Assembly: GCA_033721415.1 (NCBI GenBank)
Contig: JAWWAH010000033.1
Coordinates: forward strand, 1-12,102
DNA length: 12,102 nt
Source of the DNA: JAWWAH01 sp033721415
GTDB taxonomy: Bacteria; Patescibacteriota; Minisyncoccia; Spechtbacterales; 2-12-FULL-38-22
Reading direction: 5' to 3'
Positions within the stretch are counted from its first letter, which is position 1. Each line of letters begins with the position of its first letter. Both the position numbers and the translations under genes were made by a program. The notes beneath the pieces were generated by a model. The model had not been told where the DNA came from, searched no databases, and saw only the letters and a list, made by a program, of their open reading frames with translations. Below, one piece after another: positions 7,763 through 12,102 of this stretch.

Positions 7763-9052
7763 TTAACTTATATTCTTTATTATATCTGTAATCTTTTTTT
7801 CTTCAATGCTAGGACCTACAACTGATAAACGCATTGTATCATGTTTAAGGATACTCTTTGCAGCCTCTTGGATGTCATCTACTGTTATATCTTTTATCTT
7901 TTCTAGATATTCTTCGGGTTGCAATATTTTACCAGTTAAAAGTTCTAATTTTCCATAATAACCTGCAACATCATCGGAAGTTTCTAAACCAAGCAATATA
8001 CCCCCTTCTACAGCGCTCTTTGCTTTTTGTAATTCCTTTTCGGTTACTGGTTCTTTTTTTATCTTTTTTAGTTCTCTTATTATAACTTCTAGAGCTTTCT
8101 CTACATTATCGTTAGCAACACCTGCACGAACCATAAAATATCCAAAGTCTGTACCCCGCGCCGAACCTGCACCCACATAGTAAGCTAATCCTAGGCGCTC
8201 TCTAACTTCAGTAAATAAGCGTGAGCTCATTCCTCCCCCTAAAATTATAGAAAGCAATCCAGCAGGATATCTTAATTCATCGTTTATAGATGGGCCGGGA
8301 AATCCGAATGCTAAGTGAGTTTGGCCGCTTTCTTTTTCTTTTGAATAAATACGCTCACCATTTGGATCTACAGGTGAAACAGCTTCTTTTTCGAAGGGCT
8401 CCCCTTTTGGAACATCATCAAAGTATTTTTTAGCAAGGACCTCGGCGTCTTCGTTAGACATGTCGCCGGCAAGAACAACTACTATGTTTTTACCAACATA
8501 CTGCTTTTTGAAATAATCTTTTATATCTTTTGGAGTTATATTTGGGATGCTCTTTTCTTGGTCTTCGTCTGTATATCCTGCAGGTTGATCGCCGTATAGC
8601 GCTTTGCCTAGAAGATCGTGTGCAGTTCTGGGTAAGTCGTCGTAATACATACGCATCTCTTCTATTATTACTCCTCGTTCGCGCTCTATTTCTTCTTCGG
8701 AGAAAAGAGGGTTTTTAAGAAAATCGCTCATAACATCAAGTGCTAGCTCTGCTTTGTCTCTTATTGTCTTTACGTAAAAGCCTGTTTGTTCGCTACTTGT
8801 AAAAGCATTGTATTGTGCGCCTATACTCTCTAGTGTTGTAGATATTTCAATAGCGCTAGGATATTTTTTAGAACCCTTAAATACAAGGTGTTCCAGAAAG
8901 TGAGATAAGCCCACCTTGTCTTTTGGCTCGTAATGATTACCCGTTCCAACCAAAACCAAACTAGTCACTGCAGCAGTGCTTTTTAAGGGTACCGAGATAA
9001 CGCGAATACCGTTATCTAGGGTTATTATTTTGTATTTAATATTTATTGACAT
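7763..9052 (-). CDS. M16 family zinc metallopeptidase (processing-peptidase-like)
   Basis: The 429-residue protein has the inverzincin motif H51-F-L-E54-H55 and the distal glutamate in GVIIEEM (131/132), giving the HxxEH-x(about 75)-E zinc site. The C-terminal half carries the conserved GGGMSSRLFTEVRERLGLAYYV (272-293) that helps bind substrate. Bacterial members of this size form dimers that degrade peptides or process proteins. No signal peptide or membrane helix is seen, so it is probably cytoplasmic. The start at MSINIKYKII is chosen because the longer in-frame ATG at 9136 would translate the upstream terminator hairpin and lies upstream of a good promoter. No spaced Shine-Dalgarno motif is present. 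It is the first gene of the run with the AI-2E protein, rsmI and metG. Confidence 0.94.
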   Translation of the reverse strand: MSINIKYKIITLDNGIRVISVPLKSTAAVTSLVLVGTGNHYEPKDKVGLSHFLEHLVFKGSKKYPSAIEISTTLESIGAQYNAFTSSEQTGFYVKTIRDKAELALDVMSDFLKNPLFSEEEIERERGVIIEEMRMYYDDLPRTAHDLLGKALYGDQPAGYTDEDQEKSIPNITPKDIKDYFKKQYVGKNIVVVLAGDMSNEDAEVLAKKYFDDVPKGEPFEKEAVSPVDPNGERIYSKEKESGQTHLAFGFPGPSINDELRYPAGLLSIILGGGMSSRLFTEVRERLGLAYYVGAGSARGTDFGYFMVRAGVANDNVEKALEVIIRELKKIKKEPVTEKELQKAKSAVEGGILLGLETSDDVAGYYGKLELLTGKILQPEEYLEKIKDITVDDIQEAAKSILKHDTMRLSVVGPSIEEKKITDIIKNIS

Positions 9053-9064
9053 CTCTTGATTTTT

Positions 9065-9093
9065 ATTATACCAACCAGCTTTGCTGTTGTATA
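9065..9093 (-). promoter_or_regulatory. Promoter of the M16-to-metG run, predicting an almost leaderless mRNA
   Basis: The minus strand has TATACA (9088-9093), a 17-base spacer and TATAAT (9065-9070). A TGG directly before the -10 box makes it an extended -10. The expected start point is about 6-7 bases downstream, only about 5-6 bases before the M16 ATG at 9052. It follows directly on the terminator of the upstream gene, so the two transcription units are well separated. Confidence 0.7.
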
Positions 9094-9134
9094 GAAAAAA
9101 GAAGCCCCTCACACTTGTAGCAAGTTTGAGGGGC
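9093..9134 (-). terminator. Rho-independent terminator of the translin-like gene
   Basis: The hairpin spans 9104-9134: arms of 14 bases (gcccctcacacttg and caagtttgaggggc) pair with one mismatch around a 3-base loop. In the minus direction TTCTTTTTTCTAT follows at once. It sits 26 bases after the stop of the upstream gene. An A-run on the other side would let the hairpin act in both directions, but no plus-strand gene needs it. Confidence 0.9.
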
Positions 9135-9160
9135 AAAAAGGTACTATTAGTTAGAAGATA

Positions 9161-10009
9161 TTAAGAAGAAGTGGGCCAGGTGGCCTGCTGAAGAGCCAGA
9201 GCGTCTTCGAGGTCGGTGACCTTTTCCTTCTTCAGGAAGATCATCCTCTTCAAGCCGTAGAGCTTGGACTTGAGGTTGCTCCTGAAGTTCCTGCGCCTGT
9301 CGCCCTCATTCGGGATGACGTAGGGAGGAAAGTGCTTGAAGTACTGCTCGAGGTACTCGAGGTACTCTTCAGCCACTCGAATGAAGTCACGCCGGAGGTT
9401 GATGCGGTCGATTGCATCAAGCGAATCCTCTGTGGAGTACAAGTACTCAACCAGGCTCTTTGCAGCCTCACTTACGGCATCGATGATGCCGAAGAGGTAG
9501 GCCTCGGGCTCTACGTCTAGATCCTGCATGCGCGGAAGCCTTTCCGGCTTCTCGCCCCATACGGCTTCGTCGTAGATGAGGGTGAAGAACTTAACCTCCA
9601 CCATCTCCTGGTCGATCTGAAACTGCACTTCACGGGCACGGTCGGGAGGAAGATCCCCCTTGATCTCCGTAAACTCTTCGCGAGCCTCGTAGAGATCGTT
9701 CATGGCGTAGACATATATGACCTCATCACCGCGAAGATGAGCTTCGATTGCCTCCTTGGAAGCATCTACAGCCTTGTGGAGAGCTCCCCAAGAACGGCCG
9801 TAGGTACGCCTACGACGCTCAGCGAAGCTTTCTACGCCGTGGCGTCCCTGCCAGACAAGCCCGGAGTCCCAGAAGGCGGTCTCGAGAGTGTCTTCCTCGG
9901 GCTCCTCCTCAAGCTCCAGATCACCTTCCAGAAAGTCCTCGTCTGCAGCTGCATCGAGAATCTCTTGTACATCTTGTGAATAAACTTCTCTCTCCTTATC
10001 GGTGCTCAT
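9161..10009 (-). CDS. Translin/TRAX-family protein, predicted RNase (divergent)
   Basis: A 282-residue, mostly helical acidic protein. Residues about 75-270 fit the translin fold pattern: ALHKAVDASKEAIEAHLRGD (77-95), VQFQIDQEMVEVKFFTLIYD (128-147), LPRMQDLDVEPEAYLFGIID (158-177), then long helices around 184-225 and 240-262. The signature QE-x2-E appears as Q134-E135-M-V-E138, and YLxG-x2-D-x3-E as Y171-L-F-G...D177...E181. These ExxE and DxxxE acids correspond to the metal-binding active site of TRAX in C3PO and of archaeal TRAX-like RNases. Residues 1-45 form an acidic, probably disordered extension. The gene is visibly GC-richer than its neighbours (about 55% in a sampled line), has a strong ribosome binding site and its own promoter and terminator. 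The assignment rests on pattern recall, not on a search; another helical-bundle family is the alternative. Confidence 0.65.
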   Translation of the reverse strand: MSTDKEREVYSQDVQEILDAAADEDFLEGDLELEEEPEEDTLETAFWDSGLVWQGRHGVESFAERRRRTYGRSWGALHKAVDASKEAIEAHLRGDEVIYVYAMNDLYEAREEFTEIKGDLPPDRAREVQFQIDQEMVEVKFFTLIYDEAVWGEKPERLPRMQDLDVEPEAYLFGIIDAVSEAAKSLVEYLYSTEDSLDAIDRINLRRDFIRVAEEYLEYLEQYFKHFPPYVIPNEGDRRRNFRSNLKSKLYGLKRMIFLKKEKVTDLEDALALQQATWPTSS

Positions 10010-10016
10010 TATGAGT

Positions 10017-10022
10017 TCCTTT
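10017..10022 (-). promoter_or_regulatory. Strong ribosome binding site of the translin-like gene
   Basis: AAAGGA on the minus strand, 7 bases before the ATG at 10009. It stands out because most neighbouring genes have no Shine-Dalgarno motif, and it fixes the start. Confidence 0.85.
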
Positions 10023-10039
10023 CTTTGTATTGGATTTTT

Positions 10040-10080
10040 CCACCGAAGGAAAAACGCAAATTACGTGCTTTCTTCGTTGG
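10040..10080 (-). promoter_or_regulatory. 5'-UTR hairpin of the translin-like gene
   Basis: Arms CCAACGAAG and CTTCGGTGG (minus strand) pair at 8 of 9 positions and enclose about 23 bases. The stem lies inside the predicted leader of about 78 bases and ends 17 bases before the Shine-Dalgarno motif. It could stabilise the mRNA or control translation; this is inference. Confidence 0.45.
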
Positions 10081-10094
10081 AGAAACATGCACTA

Positions 10095-10123
10095 TATATA
10101 CCACAGAAATCAAAAAAACGCAA
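10095..10123 (-). promoter_or_regulatory. Promoter of the translin-like gene
   Basis: The minus strand has TTGCGT (10118-10123), a 17-base spacer and TATATA (10095-10100), with TGG directly before the -10 box (extended -10). The start point should fall near 10088, leaving a leader of about 78 bases. Confidence 0.7.
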
Positions 10124-10139
10124 GGTTATTGCGCTGTTT

Positions 10140-10229
10140 ATAAGGGTTCTGGGACGAATTAGAGTTATGGGTCTAATAGGACATATATGGCGTATAGGAC
10201 TTATTACCCAAATAGGACAACCGGTTGTC
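10140..10229. repeat. Degenerate 18-bp tandem repeat, five units
   Basis: Units begin at 10140, 10158, 10176, 10194 and 10212, exactly 18 bp apart. Three of them start with ATAGGAC (10176, 10194, 10212). The first two are more diverged (ATAAGGG and ATTAGAG) but match each other at 13 of 18 positions. The array lies between the PsbP-like gene and the promoter of the translin-like gene. A regulator binding array or an intergenic repeat element are both possible. Confidence 0.6.
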
Positions 10230-10236
10230 CTATTTG
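10209..10236. repeat. 28-bp perfect palindrome over the stop of the PsbP-like gene
   Basis: Left half CAAATAGGACAACC is followed directly by its exact reverse complement, centred on CCGG with no spacer. The minus-strand TAG stop codon of the PsbP-like gene (10230-10232) lies inside it. On the plus strand ATTTTT follows; on the minus strand there is no U-run, so it is a poor terminator for that gene. Because there is no loop, a site for a dimeric protein or a cruciform is as plausible as an RNA hairpin. Confidence 0.75.
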
Positions 10237-10982
10237 ATTTTTAGGGTAGATACAATTGTATCCATTACTTCTTCTTGTTCGGTAAATGGCATATCTTCGG
10301 GTAAAAACTCTGTAGAGAATATTATATTGTCGTATGGGCTATTTGGCCTATATATTATGTAATAAACGATTGTTTTTGCTTTATTTTCCTCGTTTTCTAT
10401 TATAGGGCCTTGGACGCTTTTTGTTATAACTACTCCATTTGGATATGTTTCTGTTTCGCAAGATTCCCCTCTCTTGGAAGCTGCCTCTTCTAAGCAATAA
10501 ACTGATATAAATTCTCTTGTTTCTATATCTTGCCTACGAGCGACGGTGACAAGGTCGCCAAAATATTGATCTCGCTTTTGCCCAAATTGAGCAAAGAGTT
10601 CGCTCTGTGAAGATAGTATCAGTGGGTTATTTTCTAATCCCGATGCTAAAAGAAATACATGCCTGCATGGTTGTTCGTTGTAAATATGAGAGAAGCCACC
10701 TTCTTCTTCAAAATAACAGGGTTCTGATTTTTGTTCTATTGGGCCCCATTCGGGAGGATAACTAAATTCTACACGCAAAGTTGTGTTTGCATGCGTTTGC
10801 CAACCTTCGGGAATTATTTGTTCTTCTTGGGTTTCTTCTTGATTTTCTTGTTTTTTGTTTCCTGCATCAAACAAAAAGTTAATATCACCTCCTCTTAAAT
10901 AAAACAAAACACCGCCAATAAGCAGGGCGGTGAAAACTATCGCTAATGGTGCTTCGTATTTAGATTTGCGTAAAAACAGCAT
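10230..10982 (-). CDS. Membrane-anchored protein with PsbP-like extracellular domain, hypothetical
   Basis: From the chosen ATG the protein has 250 residues. Residues about 13-29 form one transmembrane helix after a short basic N-terminus, so the bulk is probably outside the membrane. A Gln/Glu-rich linker (44-55) leads to a domain starting TLRVEFSYPPEWGP (68-81), an opening typical of PsbP-like proteins, and ending VMDTIVSTLKIK. Four cysteines (89, 106, 163, 175) could form disulfides outside the cell. Its C-terminus resembles that of the partial gene at the right edge. An in-frame ATG 60 bases upstream would add 20 residues ahead of the basic segment and would lie upstream of the likely -10 box. 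No function is recognised beyond probable envelope location. Confidence 0.75.
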   Translation of the reverse strand: MLFLRKSKYEAPLAIVFTALLIGGVLFYLRGGDINFLFDAGNKKQENQEETQEEQIIPEGWQTHANTTLRVEFSYPPEWGPIEQKSEPCYFEEEGGFSHIYNEQPCRHVFLLASGLENNPLILSSQSELFAQFGQKRDQYFGDLVTVARRQDIETREFISVYCLEEAASKRGESCETETYPNGVVITKSVQGPIIENEENKAKTIVYYIIYRPNSPYDNIIFSTEFLPEDMPFTEQEEVMDTIVSTLKIK

Positions 10983-10991
10983 CTTACATAA

Positions 10992-11000
10992 ATTGTAACA
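10992..11000 (-). promoter_or_regulatory. Extended -10 promoter of the PsbP-like gene, near-leaderless
   Basis: The minus strand reads TGTTACAAT, an extended -10 (TGn plus TACAAT), ending 9 bases before the ATG at 10982. The -35 position at 17 bases is poor (ACTATC). Transcription would start 2-3 bases before the ATG. Confidence 0.45.
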
Positions 11001-11059
11001 CAAAATACCTTTGAGATAGTGCGCATATAGTCTACAAGACAACTAATTCAAATATATTA

Positions 11060-11083
11060 AACCCCCTCCGGACAGAGGGGGTT
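11060..11083 (-). terminator. Terminator of the 202-residue CPR-family gene
   Basis: Perfect 9-bp stem (AACCCCCTC / GAGGGGGTT) with a 6-base loop, 12 bases after the stop codon. The minus-strand continuation TAATATATTTG is T-rich but not a pure U-run. Confidence 0.85.
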
Positions 11084-11095
11084 ATGTTCAAATTA

Positions 11096-11704
11096 CTATT
11101 TGCGAATAGCCAGGAAGTGACAATCCGAGCCAAAGCCGGATCGACCAAGATGGCACAGATGAGCCCGCCGAGGATTACGTTCATCACTCGAGAGTTCAGG
11201 TACGTAGCGGGCACCGTCCGAACGCGTCCAAGAAGAACCAAGAGCTACGATTTGAAACTTCCTCTGAGGGTCGGGGTAAGCAATACCGAAAGCAAGAAGC
11301 TCCCAAATATTTGCCGGAAGAAGGGCCTGCTTGTCCAGCTCATTCTTTACTTCTTCGATAGTCACCTGACGTCCGAAATGAAGTAGCTGCAACTCTGCAG
11401 GCTTATGGTAACACTCGCAATATTCAGTACAACAAATAGGCTTTATCGGAAAGTTCTCGTCAACAATATTAGAATTCACCGAGTCGTAGTTAGCATCTTC
11501 CAGATATTCCGAAACGGGTTTTTTGTAATCTACCATAACAGAGTAATTGCTTACGTGTGGAAAAGGCCACGGATTCTCCTTGCGGAGAAAACGCTTTGTG
11601 GCAGTAAGCCACTCTTGGCCGTCTTGACCGCCGAGCTTCTGAAGAAGGTCGGCAACCACTCCCTGTGCATCATGCACAGTAACGCCGAGCACGTCTTTTG
11701 ACAT
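11096..11704 (-). CDS. CPR-type conserved protein of unknown function with Cys cluster
   Basis: A 202-residue protein starting MSKDVLGVTVHDAQGVVADL; the start is fixed by a strong ribosome binding site. Residues 20-46 (LLQKLGGQDGQEWL...FLRKENPW), about 72-87 (NYDSVNSNIVDENFPI) and the tail VALGSSW...RYVP...CHFLAIRK match a family I remember from many Patescibacteria genomes as hypothetical proteins; this is recall, not a search. A dense cluster C91-C92-x3-C96-x-C98-x-H100 could bind metal. The last 50 residues (Trp/Gly/Arg, C184, C195, FLAIRK) recall the tail of C-type-lectin or FGE-like folds, only as a hypothesis. No signal peptide or membrane helix is seen. The gene is GC-richer than its neighbours and has its own promoter, leader hairpin and terminator. 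No function can be assigned. Confidence 0.85.
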   Translation of the reverse strand: MSKDVLGVTVHDAQGVVADLLQKLGGQDGQEWLTATKRFLRKENPWPFPHVSNYSVMVDYKKPVSEYLEDANYDSVNSNIVDENFPIKPICCTEYCECYHKPAELQLLHFGRQVTIEEVKNELDKQALLPANIWELLAFGIAYPDPQRKFQIVALGSSWTRSDGARYVPELSSDERNPRRAHLCHLGRSGFGSDCHFLAIRK

Positions 11705-11710
11705 GGTCAG

Positions 11711-11717
11711 CTCCTTT
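11711..11717 (-). promoter_or_regulatory. Strong ribosome binding site of the 202-residue CPR-family gene
   Basis: AAAGGAG on the minus strand, 6 bases before the ATG at 11704. It rules out the longer in-frame TTG start at 11782, which would fall on the -35 box of the promoter. Confidence 0.9.
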
Positions 11718-11724
11718 CTAAAGT

Positions 11725-11749
11725 GCGCTAAAGGGCCTTCCTTTAGTGC
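11725..11749 (-). promoter_or_regulatory. 5'-UTR hairpin of the 202-residue CPR-family gene
   Basis: On the minus strand GCACTAAAGG, loop AAGGC, CCTTTAGCGC: nine of ten pairs form. A second CTTTAG (11718-11723) lies next to the Shine-Dalgarno motif and could compete for the same CTAAAG arm, giving two exclusive structures. The stem begins about at the predicted transcription start. Confidence 0.55.
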
Positions 11750-11753
11750 TGTG

Positions 11754-11782
11754 AGTGTATAACAAAAAACCCACCTTTTCAA
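11754..11782 (-). promoter_or_regulatory. Promoter of the 202-residue CPR-family gene
   Basis: The minus strand has TTGAAA (11777-11782), a 17-base spacer and TACACT (11754-11759). Predicted leader of about 43 bases. TATACA with a 15-base spacer is a weaker alternative. Confidence 0.55.
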
Positions 11783-11848
11783 GTGAGGAGAGTGGAAATA
11801 AGATTAAAAAGAGGGCTTTGTGCTTTAATTTATATAAAAAATTACATC

Positions 11849-12102
11849 TTACTCTATAAATTTAAAGGTTGAAACAATGCTATCCATTATTGCTGCTTGT
11901 TTTTTTAATTCTTCTTCTTTGATCTTTTGCTCTGTTTCATTTCCGGGGTCATATGTTACTCCGGTTATAAACTTAAAGATATGCTGATCTGTTACGATAA
12001 ATCTAATCTCATTTTCTCCCCCCAAATACTGCCACACCAAATCATAAACGATAATGCCGTTTTCGCTATCATTTTTATATATTTCTGAATATTTTTGCCC
12101 AA
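11849..12102 (-). CDS. Hypothetical protein, C-terminal end only, PsbP-like tail
   Basis: The frame stays open to the right window edge, giving at least 83 residues; the apparent start at 12040 is an internal TTG. The visible part holds IIVYDLVWQYLGGENEIRFIV, a Lys/Glu-rich helix (about residues 57-68) and the ending MDSIVSTFKFIE. This ending closely resembles that of the PsbP-like membrane protein (MDTIVSTLKIK), and such endings are common in PsbP-like exported proteins. It is probably the upstream paralogue; the membrane anchor would lie outside the window. Confidence 0.7.
   Translation of the reverse strand, partial: GQKYSEIYKNDSENGIIVYDLVWQYLGGENEIRFIVTDQHIFKFITGVTYDPGNETEQKIKEEELKKQAAIMDSIVSTFKFIE

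Noticed and set aside
9053..9136. 28-residue N-terminal extension of the M16 peptidase
   Set aside because: It would be translated from the upstream terminator hairpin and lies upstream of the predicted promoter start; the family match begins at MSINIKYKII.
9250..10014. Several overlapping ORFs on both strands within the translin-like gene
   Set aside because: They are by-products of GC-rich coding. Only the 282-residue frame has a ribosome binding site, promoter and terminator.
10209..10236. Palindrome as a plain rho-independent terminator of the PsbP-like gene
   Set aside because: No U-run follows on the minus strand and the palindrome has no loop, so this alone does not explain it.
11096..11290. 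Diversity-generating retroelement variable region at the end of the CPR-family gene
   Set aside because: No reverse transcriptase, template repeat or adenine-directed variation is visible in the window; kept only as a question under findings.
11032..11386. ORFs 11032-11241 (minus) and 11084-11386 (plus)
   Set aside because: One runs across the terminator hairpin and the other is antisense to the CPR-family gene. Neither has a supporting start signal.

Overview
The window looks like a chromosomal segment of a Patescibacteria (Candidate Phyla Radiation) bacterium. This is inferred from AT-rich, tightly packed genes that mostly lack Shine-Dalgarno motifs, short housekeeping proteins, a member of a protein family I remember mainly from CPR genomes, and a very large secreted LamG/FN3/beta-helix protein. 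No rRNA or phylogenetic marker fixes the lineage. All genes lie on the minus strand. Full-length proteins read through in the standard code without in-frame TGA, and all nine visible stops are TAA or TAG.

In transcription order (right to left): (a) 12102-11849, the C-terminal end of a probable exported protein; (b) 11782-11060, a self-contained GC-richer gene (202 aa, CPR family of unknown function) with promoter, 5'-UTR hairpin, strong ribosome binding site and terminator; (c) 10982-10230, a membrane-anchored protein whose C-terminus resembles (a), ending inside a 28-bp perfect palindrome beside an 18-bp periodic repeat; (d) 10123-9104, a second GC-richer autonomous gene encoding a translin/TRAX-family protein that keeps the expected acidic active-site residues; (e) 9093-3604, a compact housekeeping run: M16 zinc peptidase, AI-2E/PerM-type membrane protein, rsmI, metG and tatD, starting from a promoter that predicts an almost leaderless mRNA; (f) 3585 to the left edge, the N-terminal 1195 residues of a giant secreted protein: signal peptide, LamG lectin-like domain, then alternating FN3 and parallel beta-helix modules.

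rsmI, metG and tatD recall the Bacillus subtilis yabC-(abrB)-metS-yabD neighbourhood and join 16S rRNA modification, tRNA charging and a TatD nuclease. The peptidase and AI-2E protein upstream fit envelope or protein turnover. The secreted protein begins 18 bp after tatD without a convincing promoter or ribosome binding site, so it may depend partly on readthrough.

The most interesting items are the predicted bacterial TRAX-like RNase, the two GC-rich cassettes that share one expression architecture, the mosaic FN3 repeats in the surface protein, and the palindrome with phased repeats near 10140-10236.
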